Shown here in pieces: positions 53,120-63,300 of a stretch of DNA of 64,000 nt. Within the stretch, counting starts at the first letter, position 1. Each line of letters begins with the position of its first letter. The notes below the pieces were generated by a model, which worked only from the letters and a program-made list of their open reading frames with translations, searched no databases and had not been told where the DNA came from. The stretch is from UKL13-2 sp038321965 (lineage in GTDB: Bacteria > Pseudomonadota > Gammaproteobacteria > Burkholderiales > Usitatibacteraceae), in NCBI GenBank assembly GCA_038321965.1, contig JBBQFL010000020.1, positions 9,803 through 73,802 of the forward strand. The letters are read 5' to 3'. Both the position numbers and the translations under genes were made by a program.

Positions 53120-55228
53120 TTACCCCGCCGCCCGCACCTCCACCGGAATCCCATTCAACGCCGCATTCCCAGAAATCGCATCGATAAACTTCTCGTCGCT
53201 GATGTCGTTGAAGCTCGCACCCGCGTGAGCGCTGGCGATGCCCATGCGCGCGCCTTCGCGATCATGCCCCCAGCCGTGCGGGAGGCAGACAACGCCAGGC
53301 ATCACGTCAGTAGTCGCTTCAACGGGTACGTTCAGCTTGCCGATACGCGAACTCAGCTCGATGACCTGGCCGCTGGTCAAACCGCGTGAGGCGAGGTCGT
53401 CCGGGTGCATCAGCAACTGATGGCGTGCCTTGCCTTTGACGAGGCGGTGGTAGTTGTGCATCCAGGAGTTATTGCTTCGCACATGGCGCCGGCCGATGAG
53501 GTGAAGGCTCTTCGGGGCGCTGTCCAATAGTTCACGATTGAAGCGCTCCATATCCGCCAACATCGGCGCAGGAGCGCAGTCGATGAGTTTGTCCGCCGTT
53601 TCGATACGCGAAGCCAGCGACGGCTTTAGTGCGCCGAGGTCGATACCGTGTGGCGCTGCTTTTAGGGATTCCATGGTCGTACCTTCGCGATTGCCGCTTT
53701 TTTTCAACATGCCGCCGATGATGTGTTGCAGTGCCGGCATGGGGGTAAATTCGCGGCCAAGTTTGGCGGCAAGTTTTGCACCGATGCCGGAAAAAATCTC
53801 CCAGTCGTAACGTTCATCTTCGGGGCGCGCCCAGATTGCTTCGTTATAGCGGGTGACATTGCGCACGGCGAAGGCATTGAAAATCAGGTCGTAGTGATCG
53901 TGATTGAGAGCAGAGGTTGGCGGCAGGATCAAGTCTGCGTGGCGCGTGGTCTCGTTCATGTAGATGTCGATGGACAGCATGAAAGCTAACGATTCAAATG
54001 CGCGGTCAAGCTGTCTGCCATTTGGTGTGGAAAGGACGGGATTGCCGCAGGTGGTAATGAGCCCGCGAATTTGCCCTTCGCCAGGTGTGAGGATCTCCTC
54101 GGCAAGTGCAGCGACCGGTATCTCGCCGCCGGACTCGGGCAGACCACTGACGCGCGATTTCCACTGCGCGTAGTGACCGGGCCGAGTGCCTGGGCCGGTG
54201 ATGGGAATGACTGGGTTGGAAGGCATGGTGCCACCGATGCGATCCAGGTTGCCCGTGACGATGTTGAGCAACTGCACCAGCCACTGTGCGACCGTGCCGA
54301 AGGGCTGGATGCAAGCGCCGATGCGGCCATAGGCGATGGCGGTACGTGAGCCGGCAAAGTCGCGCGCGAGGCGTTTTATTTCGTCCACCGCAATGCCGGT
54401 CGATGCGGCGGCGATTTCCGGCGTGATGTGGGCGATGGTGTCGAGCGCCTGATCGAGATTCTTTAACGGCAGCGCCGCATTGAGCTTCATCAGCCCTTCG
54501 CTGCGAATGACGTTGAGCATTGCCATCAGCAATGCGGCGTCGGTGCCGGGCCGGATGAAATGGTGTTCGCTCGCAATCTCTGCCGTTTCTGTTCGGCGTG
54601 GATCGATGACCACCACTTTGCCGCCACGCGCTTGAATCGCTTTGAGGCGCTTGGCGACATCGGGTACCGTCATCATGCTGCCGTTGGAGGCGATCGGGTT
54701 ACCGCCCAGGATCAGAAAATAGTCGGTATGGTCGATATCCGGAATTGGGATCATGAATTGATGCCCGAACATCAGCAGCGACGTGAGCTGCTGGGGCAGT
54801 TGATCAACCGAGGAGGCACTGAATGCGCTACGGGTTTTCAGTAGGCGTGCGAGTTGCTGTATGCCCAGCAGATGGCCAAGATTGTGGACGGAAGGGTTAC
54901 CGGCATAAAACGCGACGGCGTTATTGCCGTGCGCCTGTAGCAACGCCGTCATGCGGTCAGCGGCAAATTCGAATGCCTCATCCCAACTTATTTCCTGCCA
55001 GTCCTTGCCGGTGCGCTTCATCGGTCTGCGCAGCCGGTCAGGATCTTCATGAATATCCTTGAGCGCAACGGCCTTCGGGCAGATGTGGCCGCGACTAAAG
55101 GGATCGGCATCATCGCCGCGAATGGAAATTATCTTTTCGCCTTCAATCTTGAATTCGAGTCCGCAGATAGCCTCGCAAAGATTGCAGGCGCGGTATTCAG
55201 TTCTCAAATCGCTGTGTTGCTCGCTCAT
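53120..55228 (-). CDS. Molybdopterin oxidoreductase (DMSO reductase superfamily), cytosolic
   Basis: 702 aa. N-terminal [4Fe-4S] ligands C15-x2-C18-x3-C22 and C50 (RACNLCEAICGLEFK, GHICPKA), a bis-MGD binding core and the C-terminal MopB dinucleotide-binding domain (LMHPDDLASRGLTSGQVIELSS). No Tat signal, so cytoplasmic. The region where the molybdenum ligand is expected reads SASSVDQLPQQ, suggesting Ser rather than Cys. It has no partner electron-transfer subunit next to it, so the substrate (formate, nitrate, S- or N-oxides, other) cannot be told. It overlaps mntP by an ATGA. Confidence 0.88.
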   Translation of the reverse strand: MSEQHSDLRTEYRACNLCEAICGLEFKIEGEKIISIRGDDADPFSRGHICPKAVALKDIHEDPDRLRRPMKRTGKDWQEISWDEAFEFAADRMTALLQAHGNNAVAFYAGNPSVHNLGHLLGIQQLARLLKTRSAFSASSVDQLPQQLTSLLMFGHQFMIPIPDIDHTDYFLILGGNPIASNGSMMTVPDVAKRLKAIQARGGKVVVIDPRRTETAEIASEHHFIRPGTDAALLMAMLNVIRSEGLMKLNAALPLKNLDQALDTIAHITPEIAAASTGIAVDEIKRLARDFAGSRTAIAYGRIGACIQPFGTVAQWLVQLLNIVTGNLDRIGGTMPSNPVIPITGPGTRPGHYAQWKSRVSGLPESGGEIPVAALAEEILTPGEGQIRGLITTCGNPVLSTPNGRQLDRAFESLAFMLSIDIYMNETTRHADLILPPTSALNHDHYDLIFNAFAVRNVTRYNEAIWARPEDERYDWEIFSGIGAKLAAKLGREFTPMPALQHIIGGMLKKSGNREGTTMESLKAAPHGIDLGALKPSLASRIETADKLIDCAPAPMLADMERFNRELLDSAPKSLHLIGRRHVRSNNSWMHNYHRLVKGKARHQLLMHPDDLASRGLTSGQVIELSSRIGKLNVPVEATTDVMPGVVCLPHGWGHDREGARMGIASAHAGASFNDISDEKFIDAISGNAALNGIPVEVRAAG

Positions 55229-55785
55229 ATTCCACCCACCAAGTGTTCAATCAGAATTTTGCTACCGATCAGTATCAACACGATACCCCCGAAAACTTCT
55301 GCGCGTTTGGCCATTGATTTTCCCAGCCGTGCGCCGAACCATACCGCAGGCAGGCACAGCACGAATGTCACCACGCCGATAATCGACGCCGCCGTCACCA
55401 GACTGATTTCCAGCAATGAAAAACTGATGCCCACCGCAAAGGCATCAAGGCTGGTCGCAACGGCAAGCACCAGCAGCTTGTTGGTCGCAAAGGGCGAAAC
55501 AACCTTTTCTTCTCCTGCACCTTTCGCCTCTAGAATCATCTTGATGCCGAGAGCGACGAGCAACACAAATGCGATCCAGTGGTCATAGGCATTTAGCGCA
55601 TTGGCGAAAAGCCCGCCGATAAAGTAGCCACCCACTGGCATGATCGCCTGGAATACACCGAAGAACAATGCCATCTTGAATGCGTCAGACCATCGGAGTT
55701 GCTTGACGGATAGCCCGCTGGCGATGGAGACCGCGACGGCATCCATCGCGAGGCCGAGGGCGGTGGCTAGTGTGGTGGCGAACAT
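55225..55785 (-). CDS. mntP: Manganese efflux protein MntP
   Basis: 186 aa, six transmembrane helices arranged as two triplets. The paired acidic motifs ATALGLAMDAVAVSIASG and AVATSLDAFAVGISFSLL are the metal-binding signatures of MntP. It exports Mn2+. The stop overlaps the molybdopterin enzyme start, implying co-translation. I saw no yybP-ykoY-like riboswitch in the 282-bp upstream gap, which is largely occupied by the palindromic repeat. Confidence 0.93.
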   Translation of the reverse strand: MFATTLATALGLAMDAVAVSIASGLSVKQLRWSDAFKMALFFGVFQAIMPVGGYFIGGLFANALNAYDHWIAFVLLVALGIKMILEAKGAGEEKVVSPFATNKLLVLAVATSLDAFAVGISFSLLEISLVTAASIIGVVTFVLCLPAVWFGARLGKSMAKRAEVFGGIVLILIGSKILIEHLVGGI

Positions 55786-55851
55786 TGACTTGCACGAAAA
55801 TCATGCGTTAGGACGACAAATTGACTCTCGCGCGATGGTCGCAGAACGGCT

Positions 55852-55946
55852 CCTTCCCCCGGTGACGGGGGATGGGTGGGAAGGGGGCGATGCCTCCTGA
55901 GAAGACACCCCCATCCCGCCCTTCCCCCGCGATTGCGGGGGAAGGA
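55852..55946. repeat. GC-rich palindromic intergenic repeat, copy 2
   Basis: CCTTCCCCCGGTGACGGGGG on the left and CCTTCCCCCGCGATTGCGGG with its complement on the right, joined by GGGGGCGATGCCTCC...ACACCCCCATCCCGCC. Outer flanks also mirror each other: GTCGCAGAACGGCTCC before and GGAGTCGATTTGCGAC after, so the full inverted repeat may span about 55838-55960. Same family as copies at 38671 and 59841. Confidence 0.87.
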
Positions 55947-56067
55947 GTCGATTTGCGACGACTGCGTCACAGAGTTCTGTCGCCTATATTCACGGCTGCT
56001 ATGCAAACATTTCCTGGTCGCAGGTCGCATTGCCGCGGTCATCTCGCAGTTGCCTGCGGAAGCCACT

Positions 56068-57012
56068 CTAGTAATCAAGCGAAAACAAACCCGGCGCAAT
56101 ATTCAACGTCGCAATCGCACCAAATGGCAGCGTGAGCTTCTTTGCGACGTGACCGAACGGTAGCCCTGTCAGCACTGGAATCGACAACAACTCACGCAGC
56201 GTTTCGATGACGTGCGACATAGCGTATTGAAAGCGATCCGGCTCCGGCGCGCAATCGGAAAAGTCCGCAAGGATCACGGCCTTCTGTTTTTGCAAAATGC
56301 CTGCGTGAAAGAGTTGAAGCAACATACGCTCAACCGCATACGGAGCTTCGCCGATTTCTTCGAAAAACAAAATACCGCCTTCAATTTCCGGAAGGTATGG
56401 GGTGCCCACTAAATGCGCCAACAATGAGAGATTGCTGCCCCATAGCGGACCGACGATACTGCAGGGACGGTAGGTGAGGCTGTCGCTGAACGGACCGGCG
56501 CTGACAGCGCTTCCTGCGAGCGCAGGCCAGCAATGCGCTTCCATGAAGGCGTGGTCAGTCTGTGTTTCGGATGTGTCGTCCGCACCGCCAAAGTCGATGG
56601 CGGCTCCGGGTCCGGCAAACGTGATCAGGTTCGCTTGTGACAGCGCAGCCAGATTGAATGCCGTGAAGTCGCTGAAACCCACAAATGTCTTGCGGCTCGC
56701 CGCGACGGCGAGCCAGTCGATGCGATGCAGCAGCCGCGACCAGCCGTAACCGCCGCGTACCATCATCATGGCATCCAGCGAATCGTCGGCGAGCATCGCA
56801 TGAAAAGACGCGAGGCGCTCGTCGTCGGTGCCGGCAAAATAGCGCCACTGCATTTCAACTTCGGGCGCAATTTTTACGCGATAGCCTCGTGCGGTAAGGG
56901 TTGCGACTGCCGTCTGCATACGCGGTAAATTGACAACCCCAGATGGGGCAAACAGACCGATGGAGCCGCCCGGCAGGAGTGGCTTTGGTGCCGCAAAGCT
57001 TCCAGGATTCAA
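56068..57012 (-). CDS. ldcA: LD-carboxypeptidase (peptidase S66)
   Basis: Cytoplasmic peptidoglycan-recycling enzyme, 314 aa, releasing D-Ala from tetrapeptides. Motifs: IGLFAPSGVVNLPRMQ, MMMVRGGYGWSRLLHRIDW, catalytic Ser in VGFSDFTAFNLA, Glu in FFEEIGEAPYAVERML and His in GLPFGHVAKKLTLPFGA. The start overlaps the VOC gene stop by 4 bp. Confidence 0.93.
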   Translation of the reverse strand: MNPGSFAAPKPLLPGGSIGLFAPSGVVNLPRMQTAVATLTARGYRVKIAPEVEMQWRYFAGTDDERLASFHAMLADDSLDAMMMVRGGYGWSRLLHRIDWLAVAASRKTFVGFSDFTAFNLAALSQANLITFAGPGAAIDFGGADDTSETQTDHAFMEAHCWPALAGSAVSAGPFSDSLTYRPCSIVGPLWGSNLSLLAHLVGTPYLPEIEGGILFFEEIGEAPYAVERMLLQLFHAGILQKQKAVILADFSDCAPEPDRFQYAMSHVIETLRELLSIPVLTGLPFGHVAKKLTLPFGAIATLNIAPGLFSLDY

Positions 57013-57395
57013 GATTTTTGTCGCATTTCGTTAAAGGCAATGAGGTTGCCATCGGGGTCGCGTACCACGAACCAGCGCGTTCCCCAGTGGTTGTCCTGCG
57101 GTGACTGGACGATATGGTCGCCCGCTGGGATTTGCGCAAAACGCTTGTCCGCGTCGTGGATATCCAAATGCAGCGTTGACGAGTGCGGCGCATGGCTATT
57201 GTGTATTTCGTCGCCATCGTGTGCTTCGGCGAGTACCACACGAACCCCGCCACCATTGAGAGTCATACCTTTTTTCCCGTGATTATCTGTCCACTCGCTC
57301 GTCACCTGCCAGCCGAGTACCTCGACGTAGAATCTCCGCGACGCAATGAAATCGCGGGGACAGAAAAACAAGTGCTCGAAACGGTCGGCAACCAT
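57009..57395 (-). CDS. VOC-family (glyoxalase/bleomycin-resistance fold) protein
   Basis: 128 aa, one vicinal-oxygen-chelate unit: FEHLFFCPRDFIASRRFYVEVLGW, HLDIHDADKRFAQI and FVVRDPDGNLIAFNEM. Metal-ligand candidates are His8 and the Glu near the C-terminus. Substrate unknown. It follows maeB by 17 bp and overlaps ldcA, so all three likely form one operon. Confidence 0.86.
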   Translation of the reverse strand: MVADRFEHLFFCPRDFIASRRFYVEVLGWQVTSEWTDNHGKKGMTLNGGGVRVVLAEAHDGDEIHNSHAPHSSTLHLDIHDADKRFAQIPAGDHIVQSPQDNHWGTRWFVVRDPDGNLIAFNEMRQKS

Positions 57396-57412
57396 GCTGG
57401 CGGCTCGGCTGC

Positions 57413-59695
57413 TTAGCGCCGCAACGCTTGCGCGTCGACGACTGCCAGCGCCGTCATGTTAACGATGCGTCGCACGGTGGCCGTCGGCGTGACGATATGC
57501 ACCGGCATCGCGCTGCCAAGCAAAATGGGGCCAATCGTGATGCCGCCACCAGAGGCCGTCTTCAACAGATTGAACGCGATATTGGCCGCGTCCAGGGTGG
57601 GCATGATGAGAAGATTGGCTTCACCTTTGAGGCGGGAGCCGGGAAAACTAGCGCGCCGCACTGCTTCGGAAAGCGCCGCGTCGCCGTGCATTTCTCCATC
57701 GATTTCCAGTTCCGGCGCTTGCAGGTTGATCAAGCCAAGTGCGACACGCATTTTGACGGCCGATGGCGCATCGGACGTGCCAAAACTCGAGTGCGAAAGT
57801 AAAGCGGCCTTGGGCACCACACCAAACCGGCGAATTTCCTCGGCAGCCAAAAGCGTCATTTCTGCAATTTGTTCCGGCGTCGGGTCGTGATTTACATAGG
57901 TGTCGCAAATGAAAATCGTGCGCGTGGGCAACATCAGCACGTTCATCGCATAGTAGTTGTTGATACCTTTGCGGCGACCTATGACCTGATCAACGTAATG
58001 CAGGTGCAGGTCGTGTGTGCCGAACGTGCCGCACACCATACCGTCGGCTTCGCCCTTTTGCATCATCATGGCGCCAATGAGGGTGAGACGACGCCGCATT
58101 TCAATCTTGGCGTAGGTCTCCGAGACTCCGCGCCTTGCCGTCAGCGCGTAATAGCCCTGCCAGTAATCACGATAGCGTTCATCCCATTCCGGATTGACGA
58201 CATCGACATCTTTGGTCAGCTCCAGACGCAGCCCAAATTTTTCGATACGTTTGGCAAGTACCGCCGGGCGACCCACCAGAATTGGCCGTGCCAGTTTTTC
58301 GTCGACAACGATCTGCACGGCGCGAAGCACGCGCTCCTCTTCGCCTTCGGCGTAGACAATGCGTCTGGGTGCCTGCTTCGCTTTGGCAAAAACGTGCTTC
58401 ATGATCAGTCCGGAGTGATACACAAACTGGTCCAGCCTCTGCATGTACGCATCCCAATCCGTGATCGGGCTGGTCGCGACGCCGCTTTCCATTGCGGCTC
58501 TGGCGACTGCCGGTGCAACCTTGGCGATGAGACGCGGATCGAAGGGCTTGGGGATCAGATAGTCTTTGCCAAATCCTGAAGAGGACTCACCATAGGCCAT
58601 CGCGACGATGTCGGACTGCTCCGCTTGTGCGAGTTCGGCGATCGCATGCACGGCGGCGAGTTTCATCGATTCGTTGATGGTGGTTGCACCGACATCCAGT
58701 GCACCACGGAAAATGAAAGGGAAGCAGAGAACGTTATTCACCTGATTGGGATAGTCTGAGCGGCCCGTCGCGATCACGGCGTCGTCGCGTACCGCACGAA
58801 TTTCTTCCGGCAGTATTTCCGGCGTGGGGTTGGCAAGCGCCAGGATCAGCGGCTTTGCCGCCATGATCTTCACCATCTCAGGCTTGAGTACGCCACCGGC
58901 AGAGAGCCCCAGGAACACATCGGCCCCCTCAATCACGTCGGCCAGCGTACGCGCCGGGGTTTCCTTCGCATAGCGCTCCTTGTTCGGGTCCATTTCCTCT
59001 TTGCGGCCACGGTAAACCACCCCGGCAATATCGGTTACCCAGATGTGCGACATTTTCATGCCGAGCGCAACCAGCATATCCAGACACGCCAACGCTGCCG
59101 CACCGGCACCGGACGCGACCAGTTTGACTTGCCCGATGTCTTTGCCGACCACGGTCAGGCCGTTGACGATAGCGGCGCCGACGATGATCGCCGTGCCATG
59201 CTGATCGTCGTGAAAAACCGGAATCTTCATCCGCTCGCGCAATTTCTTTTCAACATAAAAGCACTCAGGCGCTTTGATGTCTTCCAGGTTGATGCCGCCA
59301 AAGGTCGGCTCCAGCGCGGCAATGATGTCGACCAGCTTGTCGGGGTCACGCTCATTGATCTCGATATCGAATACATCGATGCCGGCGAATTTCTTGAACA
59401 GCACCGCCTTGCCTTCCATGACGGGCTTCGCCGCCAGCGGGCCAATCGCACCTAAGCCGAGCACCGCGGTGCCGTTGGTGATCACACCGACTAGATTACC
59501 GCGTGCAGTGAGATTGCGGGCTTCGGCGGGGTTTTCCACGATGGCTTCACACACCTTGGCCACACCTGGCGTATAGGCAAGCGCCAGATCGCGTTGGGTG
59601 GCGAGCGGCTTGGTGGCGGAAATCTCGATCTTGCCGGGGACCGGATAACGGTGATATTCGAGCGCGGCCGCTTTTAGGTCATCTTGGGTTGCCAT
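57413..59695 (-). CDS. maeB: NADP-dependent malic enzyme with phosphotransacetylase-like domain
   Basis: Oxidative decarboxylation of malate to pyruvate and CO2 with NADPH formation. 760 aa, the usual MaeB length: malic domain (YTPGVAKVCEAI with the catalytic Tyr, FHDDQHGTAIIVGAAIVNG), NAD(P)-binding domain (LVASGAGAAALACLDML) and a C-terminal PTA-like regulatory domain from about 430 (KQAPRRIVYAEGEEERVLRA). GGAG lies five bases before the ATG. The PTA-like part is thought to mediate acetyl-CoA/acetyl-phosphate control rather than catalysis. Confidence 0.96.
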   Translation of the reverse strand: MATQDDLKAAALEYHRYPVPGKIEISATKPLATQRDLALAYTPGVAKVCEAIVENPAEARNLTARGNLVGVITNGTAVLGLGAIGPLAAKPVMEGKAVLFKKFAGIDVFDIEINERDPDKLVDIIAALEPTFGGINLEDIKAPECFYVEKKLRERMKIPVFHDDQHGTAIIVGAAIVNGLTVVGKDIGQVKLVASGAGAAALACLDMLVALGMKMSHIWVTDIAGVVYRGRKEEMDPNKERYAKETPARTLADVIEGADVFLGLSAGGVLKPEMVKIMAAKPLILALANPTPEILPEEIRAVRDDAVIATGRSDYPNQVNNVLCFPFIFRGALDVGATTINESMKLAAVHAIAELAQAEQSDIVAMAYGESSSGFGKDYLIPKPFDPRLIAKVAPAVARAAMESGVATSPITDWDAYMQRLDQFVYHSGLIMKHVFAKAKQAPRRIVYAEGEEERVLRAVQIVVDEKLARPILVGRPAVLAKRIEKFGLRLELTKDVDVVNPEWDERYRDYWQGYYALTARRGVSETYAKIEMRRRLTLIGAMMMQKGEADGMVCGTFGTHDLHLHYVDQVIGRRKGINNYYAMNVLMLPTRTIFICDTYVNHDPTPEQIAEMTLLAAEEIRRFGVVPKAALLSHSSFGTSDAPSAVKMRVALGLINLQAPELEIDGEMHGDAALSEAVRRASFPGSRLKGEANLLIMPTLDAANIAFNLLKTASGGGITIGPILLGSAMPVHIVTPTATVRRIVNMTALAVVDAQALRR

Positions 59696-60363
59696 GTATT
59701 CTCCAGACGCTGAGCTACTTTTTTCGAGGTTTTATCATGATCCAGGGCGGGCAAAGTGCTATGCACCCACCGTCCGCGCATGCGCGGTTACACTGCAGTC
59801 TCGAAGGTGCGCGACAGAAATCTTTTGCGCCGTCGGTCGGCTTCTTCCCCCGGCGACGGGGGAAGGTTTGGATGGGGGCGATGATTCCTGCGAAGTCACC
59901 CCCATCCTAACCTTCCCCCACGATTGCGGGGGAACGAGTCGATCTACGACGACCGCGCGAATGTGATTTCGTCCCAATTCCTGACTGCTGTGTAACCGTC
60001 GATTTACCGCCGTGCATTTTTTTTGAGTTTAGCACGCTGACACTGCGGCACTCCTCGTCGTGGGTGTCCAACCGGTGTTTATCCGGCGTCAACGATCGCG
60101 GAGATCGGCGCCGCGCTGAAGGTGGTCGCCACAAGCCTTGACGATTGGAAGACAGGCTCTCGCGAAACAGCCACACTCCAATGAGGACGGGCATTGCGGG
60201 CCGAAATTGCTCCGAAACGCGCGCCAGTGCTAGTGCCTTAACGATTTCAGTAAATCTCTGAAACCCCTTTTGCCGCATCAGACCATTTGACCCGAAAGCT
60301 CTCGTCAAAATGCACTTGTAATCGATGGTAAGGTGCACACATTTTGGCGTTACCAAGATCACC
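59696..60363. other. Intergenic gap holding palindromic repeat copy 3
   Basis: About 670 bp between divergent maeB and the RCC1-repeat gene. Apart from the repeat at 59841-59955 I see no gene, tRNA or terminator. The right half (60000-60360) should contain the promoter of the RCC1-repeat gene. Confidence 0.4.
59841..59955. repeat. GC-rich palindromic intergenic repeat, copy 3
   Basis: CTTCCCCCGGCGACGGGGGA on the left, CCTTCCCCCACGATTGCGGG and its complement on the right, joined by GGTTTGGATGGGGGCGATG...CACCCCCATCCTAACC. It is followed by GAGTCGATCTACGACGACCG, nearly the same right flank as copy 2 (GAGTCGATTTGCGACGACTG). Same orientation as copies 1 and 2. Confidence 0.87.
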
Positions 60364-63300
60364 ATGAACATTCAGTTTTACCGTATGCATCAGCGCTTCT
60401 TGTCGGCCAGCGCACTGGGATTGTTCTGCCTGCTTTGGCTCACGAGCATGCTGGCACATGCCGCGCCGCAGTTGGTCACGCCGCAGTTGCCGCCTGGGAT
60501 TCAGGGGCAGACTTACGCTGCCAGCTTGTTAATTGGATCAAACCTGCCGCTCACCGCTGCAGGCATCACCGGACTACCCGTCGGGCTAACCGCCACCCAC
60601 AACGGTAGCGGCAGCATTGCAATAAGTGGCACGCCGACGGCATCGGGAAGCTTTACGCTCAATGTCACGGCAACCGACAATGCGGCGGGAATGCTAAGCA
60701 CGAATGTGAGCTTGGCTGTCAATCGAGTTGCGGGCAATGTCACGGCAGTGGCGGCGGGCCAAAGCCATAGCTGCGCGGTGGTCAACGGCGGGGTGCAGTG
60801 CTGGGGCGACAACGAGAGCGGCCAACTCGGCAACGGCGGTACCGTACAAAGCCAGTTGCCGGTGCAGGCGATTGCCGCCGGTAGCAATGTCGCAGCAGTG
60901 GCGGCGGGCATTAGCCATAGCTGTGCGGTGGTCAATGGTGGCGTGCAGTGCTGGGGCTACAACGGCCAAGGCCAGCTCGGCAACAATAGCACTTCGGGTA
61001 GCCTGGTGCCCGTGCAGGCGATTGCCGCCGGTAGCGGTGTAACGTCGATAGCGGCAGGCTACAGCTACAATTGCGCGGTGGTCAATGGCGGCGTGCAGTG
61101 CTGGGGCTATAACATCTTCGGCCAACTGGGCAACAACAGCACCTCCGGTAGCTTGGTGCCCGTGCAAGCCATTGCCGCCGGTAGCAATGCCACGGCTGTG
61201 TCGGCAGGCGGATACCACAGCTGCGCAGTAGTCAACGGCGGGCTGCGCTGCTGGGGTGCCAACTTCTACGGCCAAATCGGCAACAACGGCACCACAGATA
61301 GCCTGGTTCCTGTGCAGGCCATTGTCGCCGGTCGCAATGTGACCGCCGTGTCGGCGGGCCAGTTCCACAGCTGTGCTGTCGTCAGCAGCGGGGTGCAATG
61401 CTGGGGCAACAACTTCAACGGCCAGCTTGGCAACAACAGCAATACCAATAGCATGGTGCCGGTACAAGCAATCGCCGCTGGTAGCGGCGCCTCGACGGTG
61501 GCGGCGGGCCAAATCCATAGCTGTGCGGTGGTCAATGGTGGCGTGCAGTGCTGGGGCGACAACAACGAAGGCGAACTCGGCAACAACAGCAACATGCATA
61601 GCCTGTTGCCCGTGCAGGCCATTGCCGCTGGCGGCAATGTCACGGCAGTGGCGACGGGCAAATATCATAGCTGTGCGGTGGTCAATGGTGGAGTGCAGTG
61701 CTGGGGCAGCAACGGCCAAGGCCAGCTTGGCCATGGCGCCACGTATAGCTTGGTGCCAGTGCAGGCTATCGCCGCAGGCATCAACGTGGCAGTAGTTGCG
61801 ACGGGTGCCTACCATAGCTGCGCGGTGGTCATCGGGGGAGTGCAGTGCTGGGGATATAACCGCAATGGCCAACTCGGCAATGGCAATACCACGGATAGCC
61901 TTTTGCCAGTGCAGACAATAGCCGCAGGCAGCAACGTTACGGCAGTATCTGCTCGCAGCAGTCACAGTTGCGCGGTGGTCAATGGCGGCGTTCAGTGCTG
62001 GGGCTCAGGCGCACTCGGCATCACCAGCAGTTCGGCCAGTGCGTACAGCCCGGTGCCAGTACAGGCGATTGCTGCCGGTAGCAGTGTCACGGCGGTGTCT
62101 GCAGGCAACAGCCACAGCTGTGCGGTGGTCAACAGCGGAGTGCAGTGCTGGGGCGACAACAGCAGCGGCCAACTCGGCAACGGCAGCACCATACAAAGCC
62201 AGTTGCCGGTGCAGGCGATTGCTGCCGGTAGCAGCGTCACGGCGGTATCCGTAGGTGACAACCACAGCTGCGCCGTGGTCAACGGCGGCGCGCAGTGCTG
62301 GGGCCGCAACATCTTCGGCCAACTCGGCAACAACAGTGTCTCCGGTAGCTTGGTGCCCGTGCAAGCTATTGCCGCCGGTAGCAATGCCACGGCCGTGTCG
62401 GCGGGACAATTCCATAGCTGTGCAGTGGTCAGCAGCGGTGTGCAGTGCTGGGGCAACAACGGCAGCGGCCAACTCGGCAACAACAGCATCACGTCTGGCA
62501 TGGTGCCGATGCAAACGATTGCCGCTGGCGGCAATGCCACAGCGGTATCAGCGGGCGGAAATCACAGCTGCGCGACGGTCAGCGGCGGGGTGCAGTGCTG
62601 GGGCTCGGGCGCACTCGGTAACGCCACAAGTTCGTATAGCCCGGTGCCAGTACAGGCGATTGCGGCAAGTAGCAATGTCGCGGCAGTAGCGGCGGGCTTC
62701 TTTCACAGCTGTGCGGTCGTCAATGGTGGGGTCGCATGCTGGGGCAATAATGCCCATGGTCAACTATCCGATGCGTACACTGCGCCGTCGATCCGACCGG
62801 TGATGACGCTGACACTGGTAACGTTCATCAGTCAGACCGTGACCTTCGCACCTCCCTCACCTGTGACCTTTGGCGTCTCCCTGATCACCTTGACCGCTGC
62901 CTCATCCAGTGGCTTGACGAACTTCACCTTCACCACCAGCAGTGCGGCGAGCATTTGTACTGTCTCCGGCAATCAACTCACCATCGTCGGTGTTGGAACC
63001 TGTGCACTGACCGCTACCCAGGCCGGCAATGAAAACTATGCCAGTGCATCGACCAATGCCATCGTCACCATCACTCAGTCAGGCCAGACAGCGCAGCCTG
63101 ATTTGGTCATCACGGTAATGTCAGCGGCCAGCAGCGCGGCATCAGGATCCCCTGTTGCTGGCTCAGCAACAGTGAAGAATCAGGGAACTGCGGCAGCTAA
63201 CGCAAGCAGACTACAGTTCTATGCCTCTACGGACAACATCATCACCACTGCCGACATCAATACGGGCTTTGGCTGCAACGTACCCGCCTTGGCACCAGGG

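Noticed and set aside
60694..61965. 423-codon open frame on the minus strand
   Set aside because: Antisense shadow of the repetitive RCC1 gene, rich in repeated His/Arg/Ala patterns with no family resemblance.
60757..62770. CRISPR-like regular repeats
   Set aside because: The repeats are in frame within one long coding sequence and encode RCC1 units; the variable parts are also coding.
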